Below are positions 20,783 through 29,686 of a stretch of 64,000 nt of DNA, in pieces. This DNA comes from Martensiomyces pterosporus. Its lineage: Eukaryota > Kickxellomycota > Kickxellomycetes > Kickxellales > Kickxellaceae. Under the pieces are notes generated by a model. The model was not told the DNA's origin, made no database searches, and saw nothing but the letters and a program-made list of their open reading frames with translations. Numbering within the stretch: position 1 is the stretch's first letter; every line of letters starts with the position of its first letter. A program made the position numbers and the translations under genes. The DNA is taken from contig MU603966.1 in the NCBI GenBank assembly GCA_025201845.1, positions 1-64,000 of the forward strand, given 5' to 3'.

Positions 20783-23587
20783 ATGAAGAAGGTCTCGAGG
20801 GTGTTTACTCCGCGCCCGCGGTCAGCTTCGCGGAACACGTCGTGCCATACGAGCCGCGCAGTGAGCCCAACCAGGTCGCCGAAATCGCCATCGAGCAGCC
20901 TGGTCTCAACGCCTGTTTCTGCCGCCGTTGCTGCTGCCGTGAAGAGGATAGCAGAAATCGATCACCTTCCACAGGCGACGACGTGGGACTCTGAAGCTGG
21001 GACGCGTAGGGTTCTGGTGGGCGTCAAGGACGGCAGCAAAAAACCCGAGTATGCGATCCTCGAGGAGGGCGCTGATGTTGCAAGCAGACACGGCGTGATT
21101 CTCGAACTCCCAGAGGGCCAGTCTATCGTGTTTCAGGGAATTGTCGACGTATGCGTTCTGTCTGGTGCTGTTACGGTCTATGAGCACACTGTGGTGCCTG
21201 GCAGGGGATGGGTACGCGCGTATTCTCCCTCATCGCACCCGCTTGTCTCTATACTTGCCGTCAGGCCTGACAGAGAAGTAACGCAGGGCGCAAGCGGCAG
21301 CGATCTGACCGCTAGTGGCATGCAGGAATTGTGGGATTCACAGACATGGCCCAACGATACGGAGCCAAAGCACGGTGCTGTTGGTACTGCAGCGGTGATC
21401 GCGCTTAGATCCGTTGCCTGTGGTCTGGAAGACATTGGCATTGCTGCGCCGCCGTATCGCAGCCTGTTTACACTCAAAGACTTTGCCGATCGCAAGGCGT
21501 CTACTCAGCCGAAAAAGGCGGCGAAGCGCAAGCTCGCAAAGGCACTTTCGCACTCTGCCACAAAGATAAAGAGGACCATGAGTGGATCCCCGGCTAGGGA
21601 TGACGCCATGGCAGTTGATGATACCGAGGACGACAAGGCAGCTGCAGATACGGGCGGCTACGACTCGGATGACAGCGACGATGAGCGGCCTCCGCCTGCT
21701 GACTATGCGCAGATCGAGCAAAAATTGCGCCAAGCTATTGGCATGCCGAACTTCCACCCGGTGTCGCACATGACGCTTGATCTGCAGCTACTCCAAGCGC
21801 CGCAGGACTGGCGGGAGACGCTTGATCGGGTCGCCGATGCTGGTCTGCAGCTGGACGACAGCTTTGAACCGATTTCGCCGACCTGCGTTATTGCTGGTGG
21901 CCAAGGCCAAGGCAAATCCACCTTCACGCGCCTCCTCATCAATCGCCTGTTGGGCCGCTATGGGAGGCTGTTTTACATGGAGACTGATCTGGGCCAGTCA
22001 GAGTTTTCTCCCCCAGGCGCACTCACGCTGACGATGATCACAGACCCGCTCCTTGGGCCTCCATTCACACATGCCAGCCAGATTGAGCCGTACCACGCCA
22101 TCTACATGGGCGTCACCACACCAAAGAACGACCCTGACAGGTATGTGGTTGGCATCCAGCGGCTGTCCGCAGTTTACCGCGACTACGTGTCCGCGCTCAA
22201 GGCGAGCAGCGCGACAAAGGTTGCTGACCCGCAATCTTTGAGCGCTACCAGCGATCCATCCGAGCTCAGCAGCTTGGTTGTTCCTCTTGTGGTCAACACA
22301 CATGGCTGGCTAAAGGGGCTCGGTCTTGACATGCACTACTCTCTTTGCGAGACTGTGCGTCCGACAACCTACATTCAGCTCTACGACCCTGCGCCAGGCC
22401 TGGGACAGTCTGATTCTGATGCGCAGCAAAACTGGGATGCCAGCAACGAGCTCGTGCCCATTATCGACTTTTCAAGCATCGAGGGCTGCGACCCGCAGCT
22501 GGTCTGGATATCTGCGATGAACTACGAGAGAGCGGCTCAGATGCTGCACACAAGGGCACCAGGCACGGGCATTGCACCCATTGGCGGTGCTGCCGATGAG
22601 CCGGCGGCTGATTTGGTGACATCCTCCAGCCTCGCTGGCGAACTCGCTGCACGCAAGGGCCCGAAGCTAGCAGCACACGACATGCGAAGCCTCGCTCTGA
22701 TCTCTCAGCTATATGCTGCAGATGGCAGCGTGCACCAGCAGCAGTGGAATCCGGCTCTAAGCACCCTTGGCAGCCCTGTGTGGGATATGAATTCTCCGCT
22801 GGCCTCACGCCTGCCATTGGCAGTGCCGTGGTCCGACCTCATATTCTGGCTTGGCGATGAAGATATCCCTCCAAGCCAGGTCCTGCGCGCACTCAACGGC
22901 ACTGTTGTGGGCGTTATCGCAACCGCCAGTGCACCAAGCCCCAGTGCACACGTCTGGACTGTTGAGGAGGCTCGTGCTCTGTACCAGGACAGCAACGGGA
23001 TCAGCGATCGGGCTGCCATCGACTTGAGCGAGGCATCTGCCCGGCCATTGCTGCGTACAGCGGTAGAGAAACACCAACTCGCGCACGACAAGGACCGGCT
23101 TGGCAGCTGGCATATGCCGCAGATAGTGTACGGGCACCCCAACACTGACGAGACAACGTTCCTGACGCACGCACTTGTTCGGTCCATTGACCCCACAGAG
23201 GGCGCCGTCCACCTGCTTCTTCCACCACTCGTCACCGGCTCACCGTCCAACAGCGGCGCCGACGCCATGAGCTCGCTGCACAGGATTGTCGGCATTGTGA
23301 AGGGACCAGGGCCAGGAATGTCAGGAATCGATCTGCCAGTGTGGCCAATGATCGATGGCGGCTATGCTGAGCGGGCGATGGGCTCGTCTGCCGCGCGCAA
23401 ACAGTCGAGGTTCGAGAGGCGCAGGCCAAGGGGAAAGGGGAGAGGGATCGATGGCGACGACGATGGCGACGGAAACGGCCCATTGGGCATACAGGAGGCG
23501 CCATATCTCTCGGTGGAGACCGACGAGGGAATCGGTGCTTCTACCGCTCGCTCAAGGGGCGGGCAAATGCGCCACGGTCTCCAATAG
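20783..23587 (+). CDS. GRC3: Polynucleotide 5'-hydroxyl kinase Grc3/NOL9
   Basis: 934 aa, single exon. Grc3/Nol9 phosphorylates RNA 5'-OH ends during pre-rRNA ITS2 processing (with the Las1 nuclease) and acts in the nucleolus. The Walker A loop GGQGQGKST is at 372-380. ETDLGQSEFSPPGALTL, the Grc3/Clp1 lid and substrate region, follows about 25 residues later. Upstream is a beta-rich N-terminal domain (VILELPEGQSIVFQGIVDV). A disordered acidic insert lies at about 235-305, and the C-terminus is basic and glycine-rich. ATG 20783 is the first in frame. Converges on CDC16 (103 bases). Confidence 0.93.
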   Translation: MKKVSRVFTPRPRSASRNTSCHTSRAVSPTRSPKSPSSSLVSTPVSAAVAAAVKRIAEIDHLPQATTWDSEAGTRRVLVGVKDGSKKPEYAILEEGADVASRHGVILELPEGQSIVFQGIVDVCVLSGAVTVYEHTVVPGRGWVRAYSPSSHPLVSILAVRPDREVTQGASGSDLTASGMQELWDSQTWPNDTEPKHGAVGTAAVIALRSVACGLEDIGIAAPPYRSLFTLKDFADRKASTQPKKAAKRKLAKALSHSATKIKRTMSGSPARDDAMAVDDTEDDKAAADTGGYDSDDSDDERPPPADYAQIEQKLRQAIGMPNFHPVSHMTLDLQLLQAPQDWRETLDRVADAGLQLDDSFEPISPTCVIAGGQGQGKSTFTRLLINRLLGRYGRLFYMETDLGQSEFSPPGALTLTMITDPLLGPPFTHASQIEPYHAIYMGVTTPKNDPDRYVVGIQRLSAVYRDYVSALKASSATKVADPQSLSATSDPSELSSLVVPLVVNTHGWLKGLGLDMHYSLCETVRPTTYIQLYDPAPGLGQSDSDAQQNWDASNELVPIIDFSSIEGCDPQLVWISAMNYERAAQMLHTRAPGTGIAPIGGAADEPAADLVTSSSLAGELAARKGPKLAAHDMRSLALISQLYAADGSVHQQQWNPALSTLGSPVWDMNSPLASRLPLAVPWSDLIFWLGDEDIPPSQVLRALNGTVVGVIATASAPSPSAHVWTVEEARALYQDSNGISDRAAIDLSEASARPLLRTAVEKHQLAHDKDRLGSWHMPQIVYGHPNTDETTFLTHALVRSIDPTEGAVHLLLPPLVTGSPSNSGADAMSSLHRIVGIVKGPGPGMSGIDLPVWPMIDGGYAERAMGSSAARKQSRFERRRPRGKGRGIDGDDDGDGNGPLGIQEAPYLSVETDEGIGASTARSRGGQMRHGLQ

Positions 23588-23690
23588 CGCTTTTACACTT
23601 TTAACAAAGAACAAATAGCATCCTGGTGTTTCATTAGTGAGTTGGAACCTAAACAGCCAATAAACAAGGTGTGGCCCGTGTGTTGCCTTT

Positions 23691-26600
23691 CTAGTCCATG
23701 GCCATGTCGCTGCCACTGTCGCTTCCGTCCTCAATATCCATGGCTTCGTCGCTGTCCTCGTCGACCGACGACCCATCCGTATCGCGAGAGGCCTCGCTAG
23801 ATGGCTGGCGACTAGCACTTTCCGCCAGGCCACCAACAGCAGAGCCGCTGCTATTGCGCGAGTATTCGGATGAGCGTGCACTCGAATGGGCGACACTGGC
23901 GCCGCGAGGGTTGCTGTCCGCAAAGATGGCAGCGGCCGAGCGACTCAGTCCAGGTAGTCCCAGCTCCGATGGATCTCTTGGCTCCAAGGTCTGCTGCAGC
24001 CGAAACTCCCTGTCAATATCAAGCATGTCGCCAAGCAAAGACACGGTCTGAGCGCTCGCCGATAGCTCCAGAGCAAGCGATAGAAGATCAGTAGTGGTCG
24101 GATCGCCCGGCTGAGCAGACAAAATGGTATGGTAGATGTCGATGGCTCTGTCCAGATCCGGCGTGGGCAAGCCCGCAGATTCGCTGAAGCTGTCGATTGC
24201 GCGCAAATGGAGCGCGAATGCAACAGACAGCGTGATGTTCGTGTTGGATGGCGCGTGTGCGGCAGCCTGCTCCAAGCACAGCAGCGCTGCGTCGTAGTCA
24301 CCCAGCTTGCGGAGTGTATTTCCCAGGTTGGCTTTCAGCAGAGCACTGTAGGCCCGCGTTTCAGTAGACTTTGTGTGACGGCGCGACCTGCGCTGAGGCG
24401 GATTGAACGCCGCATGCAGGGCGTGCTGTCTTCTAGAGCTGACGTGAAGCGCTCTCAGCGCCAGAATGAAGAAGATCCGCGCATCGCTTAGCCGGTGGCT
24501 GTTGTAGCAAAGGACGCCGATGTCGTTGAGCAGTTGTGGATCTACCAGTGACGCAGACATGGCATAGTCCTTCTCTGCATCTGGCGAGTCCTCAGAGCAC
24601 CAGGCCAAAATGCTGCTATTCTCAATGGCCTCAATCGCTGGACTCCACATTGCGAGCCACTCGCTGATCCGATGGCCGCTCAGACAGCGCACACTGGCGT
24701 CAAAGCACGACTCGGCCATCCCCAAGTCGCCCATCTGCAGGTAGACACTGCCAAGGCTGGCAAGTGGAGCGTGTGCAAGTCGTGTACCCCTTTCAGAGGG
24801 CATCGAGTCCTCCGGCAGGCTGCCTGTAGATGGTGCGAACAAATCCGCACCCACAGCCCCCTTCTGCTTGCTTGGTGTATCCGCAGGAGAACCAGTCTTT
24901 GCAGAGTCGCGCCCGCCGCCGTGTACAATGCTCTCGAATCCACAGAGCCCCACAGCCGTATGCAGTGCGCGTGTTGCTGATTCCCATTCGCCAGCGATCA
25001 CAAATGTGTGCGCAAACGCAACCCACGCCACAATGCTGCGCGGCGATGCAAGCGTGGTTTTAGCCAGCCATCTGCGCGCCTCCGCCAGTGCATGCTCGGC
25101 TTCAGGGCTCAACGCCTGGCCACGTCGATGCGCCGTCCCAGCGCCATGCCCACCGTCGACGAGCCCAAAATTGCCAGCAGCCAGCTCGTTTCCATACGAG
25201 AAGCCTGCGAGCAGCCAGTCACTTTGCGATGCATTTGGCGCAGCCAGCAGCGATGCGCTGACAAGATAGTAGCAGCCGACCGCATACCACGCCAAGGAGG
25301 CTCCGATAAACTCGTGCTGAGTCGGACTGCCCACCGACTGCGCACTTGTTGTTGTGAATGTGGCCAGCGTGGACATTGCTGCATCAGTGCTAACCGGCGG
25401 CGACTGAAACGGACCCAGTGCACAGGGATAAGTTGCAAGCACAGGCGGGCCGGGGTGCGTCCATGTAGGGAGACCCCAAAGACCGCGCCACGCTGCTGTC
25501 GCCGCGGCAGAGGAGTTTTGCGCGGTAGATCTGGCGCCGAAACCAGCTGCACCGCCTGGAGCTCCTGCTCTGCGCGCGCTACCTGCTCCGTCGGCGTTAG
25601 CCAGCACTGATCCAGCACCGGCACCAGCCCTTGATGGCGTTTCGGGAACAAGGAGCCCTCGAGCACCAGCACGGACTCTGTTCACACCAGCAACTGATGC
25701 ACCGATATTCGCTCTAGACACAGAAGACCCGCTACCAGCAGCCGTAGTGAGCTCAGACGATGCATTGGTTGCAGCGCTTGCTGGCAGGTATATGCTTGTA
25801 TCTGAGGGTTCGATATCGGCGCGCTTTATCGACGAGATGCCAAACTCTTCGGCCAGCTCATGCGCAACACGGAAAAGCGCATCCCTAGCATGCAAAACTG
25901 TCAAGGCTGTGATGTGGATCGCCGTTGCACTTGGATCAGGCACTCGACGGTACTCCAGCACACGCGTAGTATACTCTAAACAGCCCATAGCTCGGCCCTG
26001 TGACAGCAGGCGTGCTGCTTGGATGGTGCACAGCGACGGGTCTCTGACCAGCTGTGGGTACGTAGATAGAAGGCTGTTTGTTGCCTCGGCGGCTGCGTCG
26101 CTCAGAGTAAATGCTGTCAGGGTAGCCAGGCAGTAGCTCTTAAAGAACTGGCCAACAGCAGGCGACCCGCCGCAGTAAGACGACCAGTCCAAGCTGGCAA
26201 TCAGTTTGAGCTCGCCCTCGCAGGTTAGCAGCCCGTACTCACGGATCCCTGACCACGCCTCCCAGCAGCGAGCATCGGCTCGAATGGCCTCTACCCACAG
26301 GCGAGAGACCAGCGCATGCATGGCTCCCAGGTTTCTAGCTGGTTCCAGCTCACGGTGCTGCATTGCCACCGAGCCAATGTCAGTGTCTTCTGCCACTGAA
26401 GCGAGTGCGCCAAAGGGCCTTAGCCCGGCACTGGCTGCTTCTGGGTGTCGAGTACGAAGCGACTTTATGCTAGGGACATTCTCGTTACCGCCGATATTGC
26501 TTATTTGGATTACAGCAGCACCCTGCATGTACAGCATCCACGACTTGGGATTCAGGGGCGGGAGCTCAACGTCAGGATGGCCAGCGTTGGCATCCACACT

Positions 26601-27125
26601 TTCACTACGGCCCAAATCGAGGTTGCCGCCATGTTTACCTTGGCCAGCGCCACGGCTGAGCAGTGCAAGCGGAGAATCAAGGGCCATGGCAGATGCCGAT
26701 TTGGCAGCTTTTGTCATAGTTGGAGTCTCTGCTGGTGCCACTGTGGAGGCGGTAAGCGTGGGCTGAGCGCCAATCTGCTGGCTGCTGCGCATGCTGAGAT
26801 TGTCGATTCCAGTGCTGAGCAACTCTAATGCGTCTTCAGCTCTGCCGAGTCTCATTGCTACAACCGACGCCAAATAGCGTCCTGCCGCACTAGCATGACA
26901 CCTGGCAGAGTACAGAGGGTTTTCCAGCCACTCTTCCGCCTGTCTATACTGGCCATTGGTCACAAGCGCATCCACTAGCCATAGTAAATCGTCGGTGTCG
27001 TCAGACAAGAGAAACGCCTTCTCAGCCCATACTAGTGCCGAGCACCATGCCATTCCGCGAGCACAGCATGCCCGCAGATGGCGCAAGTGCGCAATAACCT
27101 CCTGCGCAGCGGTCAGCGTCGCCAT
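23691..27125 (-). CDS. CDC16: Anaphase-promoting complex subunit Cdc16/Apc6/Cut9
   Basis: TPR scaffold subunit of the APC/C ubiquitin ligase, which targets cyclin B and securin at anaphase. 1144 aa from ATG 27125 (an upstream extension would start at a non-ATG codon). Residues 15-105 show the family N-terminus: AEKAFLLSDDTDDLLWLVDAL and GQYRQAEEWL. The second half carries the TPR run typical of Cdc16: WYAVGCYYL, WVAFAHTFVIAGEWESA, LASLGSVYLQMGDLGMAESCF, DIGVLCYNSHRLSDARIFF and LGNTLRKLGDYDAALLCLEQ. Long Ala/Ser/Gly inserts explain the extra length over yeast and human. The acidic tail (SVDEDSDEAMDIED) is disordered. Same strand as PNKP, 279 bases downstream of its stop codon. Confidence 0.88.
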   Translation of the reverse strand: MATLTAAQEVIAHLRHLRACCARGMAWCSALVWAEKAFLLSDDTDDLLWLVDALVTNGQYRQAEEWLENPLYSARCHASAAGRYLASVVAMRLGRAEDALELLSTGIDNLSMRSSQQIGAQPTLTASTVAPAETPTMTKAAKSASAMALDSPLALLSRGAGQGKHGGNLDLGRSESVDANAGHPDVELPPLNPKSWMLYMQGAAVIQISNIGGNENVPSIKSLRTRHPEAASAGLRPFGALASVAEDTDIGSVAMQHRELEPARNLGAMHALVSRLWVEAIRADARCWEAWSGIREYGLLTCEGELKLIASLDWSSYCGGSPAVGQFFKSYCLATLTAFTLSDAAAEATNSLLSTYPQLVRDPSLCTIQAARLLSQGRAMGCLEYTTRVLEYRRVPDPSATAIHITALTVLHARDALFRVAHELAEEFGISSIKRADIEPSDTSIYLPASAATNASSELTTAAGSGSSVSRANIGASVAGVNRVRAGARGLLVPETPSRAGAGAGSVLANADGAGSARRAGAPGGAAGFGARSTAQNSSAAATAAWRGLWGLPTWTHPGPPVLATYPCALGPFQSPPVSTDAAMSTLATFTTTSAQSVGSPTQHEFIGASLAWYAVGCYYLVSASLLAAPNASQSDWLLAGFSYGNELAAGNFGLVDGGHGAGTAHRRGQALSPEAEHALAEARRWLAKTTLASPRSIVAWVAFAHTFVIAGEWESATRALHTAVGLCGFESIVHGGGRDSAKTGSPADTPSKQKGAVGADLFAPSTGSLPEDSMPSERGTRLAHAPLASLGSVYLQMGDLGMAESCFDASVRCLSGHRISEWLAMWSPAIEAIENSSILAWCSEDSPDAEKDYAMSASLVDPQLLNDIGVLCYNSHRLSDARIFFILALRALHVSSRRQHALHAAFNPPQRRSRRHTKSTETRAYSALLKANLGNTLRKLGDYDAALLCLEQAAAHAPSNTNITLSVAFALHLRAIDSFSESAGLPTPDLDRAIDIYHTILSAQPGDPTTTDLLSLALELSASAQTVSLLGDMLDIDREFRLQQTLEPRDPSELGLPGLSRSAAAIFADSNPRGASVAHSSARSSEYSRNSSGSAVGGLAESASRQPSSEASRDTDGSSVDEDSDEAMDIEDGSDSGSDMAMD

Positions 27126-27403
27126 GTCCCTCAACTAGTAGTATTGTTATGTATGTCTCGAAAAGCCAGGCTCAGTCAGTTTCCATCAACGGGCGCAACG
27201 ATGAAGAGGGTGCATAAAGAGCAACCGTGTGTGTGTATATATATGAAATGTGCTGGGGGTACAGAAGACAGAAGCAGCAGACCGCCGTGGCTATGCAGTG
27301 GCGGCGGCCCTGCCGATGCAATTCGTGCGCTGGGCAGTAATCACGATTTGCGGTCGGCGGTGTTTGTGGATACCATCACGTGTGCTTGGAACGCACGCCA
27401 CAG

Positions 27404-28879
27404 CTAGAAGTACTGGTGCCAGATCTGCTCGTCTGCAGGCGAGTCAAATATGGGGAAGAAGGAGTGGTGGAGCACATCGGCGAATCCCTCCGAGGCAGTG
27501 GGCAGCGAGAACCTCTTAAAGAACGTGTGGTAGGCGACATCCGGTATACGATCAGCAGCAACGGGGACGTCATCGAGACTGCGCACCTGGTCGTCTGCGA
27601 GGTAGCGCGCTTGCGAGAGCTGGGCGCGGTAGTTGTTGTTGTGGACGGCCAGGTCGCGTGTTTTGTGCTCAAAGACTATGCAGACGCATTCGACGCCAAA
27701 GCTGTTTGCAATCTCTATATATGCCCGCCGTGCCGACGGATCCGCGTTCGTGTTATCAACCACCGCATGTGTCCCCGAACCGAGTGCTGCCCGCACTGCA
27801 GCTTCGCACTTTTTGGCTGTCTTGAGTGTGTCCATGTTGATGCGTGTGAATCCACGCGGCTCAAGGCTATCTGTGGCAAACGTCGACTTGCCGCAGGCGG
27901 GCGGCCCAACCAGAAGCACAAGGAGGGCTTTGCGCTGTTCTTCTGCTGCACGAGTTCTTGCAGACAGCACGTTCAGCAGCTTGTCGTGGTCATCCTTGCT
28001 GAACCCGCGTAGGTTGGGCGCAAAGCGAGCAATAGCCAAAGGCGCTGCTGCTGGGAGCGGGAGCGGGTCATCCTTTGCCAGTACCTCGCTGGTAAACACA
28101 TGCTCGGGCGTGTAAAACGGGACTTTTGCGTTCAGAGCAAACGCAAGATCCGAGTCGCTGAAGTCAGCCTTTGCGCCATGCTTCCAGCCACCGGGCCTTC
28201 CAGCTGCATCTCCGACATAGAAGCTGCTAGCTCTATCGACAGCAACGCCTCCGTTGTCCATCTCGGCGAGGAACCACATGCCAGGACTCGGCTTGCGCAT
28301 ATAGTCTTTGCCCGTGGCAGCCAATATGGTAAACGGGACATCCAGCTGCTTGGCGATTTTGGATATCTTGAGGCGGTAGTCTGTGGCGCGCTTGCTCAGG
28401 GCGGTGGTGCCCTTCTTTGGCTTGAGTCCAGCCTGGTTGGAGATAACCACAATCTTATAGCCCTGCTGGTGGATATTGCGCAGCAGCCCTGGTACCTCCG
28501 GATGGATAAACACCCAGTCGTCAGAGTCTTTTGGAAACGTATTCTTGCCCTTGACGCGTATCAGCGTGTTGTCCAGGTCGAATGCGGCAAACCTTGGTGC
28601 TGGACCTGGTGCTTTGAACGTTCCGACCCACGTCTTGCCTACCTCGCGCCACTGCACCCCAGTGCTTGGCTGTGCTTGGCCAGTGGCGCCTTTGTCCGCA
28701 CCGCCCGTACGCGGTCGCTTTAGCTGAAAAAACGGATGCGCAGTGGCGCCTTTGCTGCGCTTGTTGCCTCTGGTGCCAGTGCCCGCGCCGCTGCTGCTGC
28801 CATCGCCATCGCCATCGCCATCGCGCTCTTGGTGGCTGGGAGCATCCTTTACCGCTTGCTTGCTTGAGCCCTTTGCCAT
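27404..28879 (-). CDS. PNK1: Bifunctional polynucleotide phosphatase/kinase (PNKP/Pnk1)
   Basis: DNA-repair enzyme that restores 3'-OH and 5'-phosphate ends at strand breaks. 491 aa. The HAD-type 3'-phosphatase has DLDNT at 101-105 and the conserved ISNQAG and RKPSPGMW segments. The kinase domain carries the P-loop GPPACGKST at 325-333, then a VVDNTNAD motif. There is no FHA domain, as in fission yeast Pnk1 and unlike human PNKP. The first 60 residues are disordered, with a (DG)4 run from a GATGGC repeat and a basic HPFFQLKRPR segment that may be an NLS or partner-binding motif. The start is the first in-frame ATG; the frame upstream has none. Confidence 0.94.
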   Translation of the reverse strand: MAKGSSKQAVKDAPSHQERDGDGDGDGSSSGAGTGTRGNKRSKGATAHPFFQLKRPRTGGADKGATGQAQPSTGVQWREVGKTWVGTFKAPGPAPRFAAFDLDNTLIRVKGKNTFPKDSDDWVFIHPEVPGLLRNIHQQGYKIVVISNQAGLKPKKGTTALSKRATDYRLKISKIAKQLDVPFTILAATGKDYMRKPSPGMWFLAEMDNGGVAVDRASSFYVGDAAGRPGGWKHGAKADFSDSDLAFALNAKVPFYTPEHVFTSEVLAKDDPLPLPAAAPLAIARFAPNLRGFSKDDHDKLLNVLSARTRAAEEQRKALLVLLVGPPACGKSTFATDSLEPRGFTRINMDTLKTAKKCEAAVRAALGSGTHAVVDNTNADPSARRAYIEIANSFGVECVCIVFEHKTRDLAVHNNNYRAQLSQARYLADDQVRSLDDVPVAADRIPDVAYHTFFKRFSLPTASEGFADVLHHSFFPIFDSPADEQIWHQYF

Positions 28880-29686
28880 TTGACGACCAGAAAAAAAGAA
28901 CAAATAACAGCAGCGTGTTGCGTAAGAGAGAGCTTGCCGGGATAGAGATGCAGAAGAGAGCAAGCGGCGGTTTAGAAGCGAGTGTGGAGGCTCGCGAACG
29001 GCGGCGTTAAGCCACAAGCGAGTGCACAAAAAGGAGCCTGCCCCGACTCCTGTGTGCGGTCCGCGGCTCGCAGCCTGCCAGCAAGCTGCACCAAGCGGGA
29101 AAAGCGTTTATCCAGACGAGCCGTCTGGACGCTGCTGCTGCTTCTTAGCAGCAGGAGACAGGCAGGCGCCCTGCTGCACCAGCAAGTGGCTCCTGCTGCC
29201 TCCCGAAGGACAGAGGCAGGCGCCCAGTTCCTGGCACACGAGTGCTCAGAGAGAGCAAGCGGAAAAGCCTGGGCAAACGAGCACACAGCCCCCGCTCTGC
29301 CTGCATAGCCCCGCGCTATCCAGGCTTGCCCCCCCCCCTGCCCCGGGTGAGGGGCGCTTTGGCTATTCCAGTCGAAGGCGGTGTCCCCGGGCACGCCAGA
29401 TGGCTCTGGCCGCATGCTTATCGGAGGATTTCGCATGGCGGGCTGAAACCGGCTTCCTGTCGAAGGTCGCCTGGTGGGTTGCGGATCGGCCTGTGCCTCG
29501 GGGCGTTTGCTTTTTTCGTCGCAGCGATGATAAGCACGAAGACCCAAGGCAAAGATATCTTATCTCCTCGGAAGAATCAACCCGCCCGACAGCACTGGCA
29601 TCTTTTCCTGCCGCCTTTCTTTTCTCTGCTCCTGAGCTTCTTGTCCCTATTTTGCTTGTGTTTGCTGTAATTTGAATTTTCGCAAG
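28880..29686. other. Intergenic region PNKP/SDH1
   Basis: Divergent promoter region of about 0.8 kb. It contains a run of about ten C near 29330. Open frames on both strands show no domains. Confidence 0.55.

Noticed and set aside
28972..29547. 191-codon minus ORF between PNKP and SDH1
   Set aside because: Arg/Ala/Pro-rich translation of GC-rich promoter DNA with no homology recognised.
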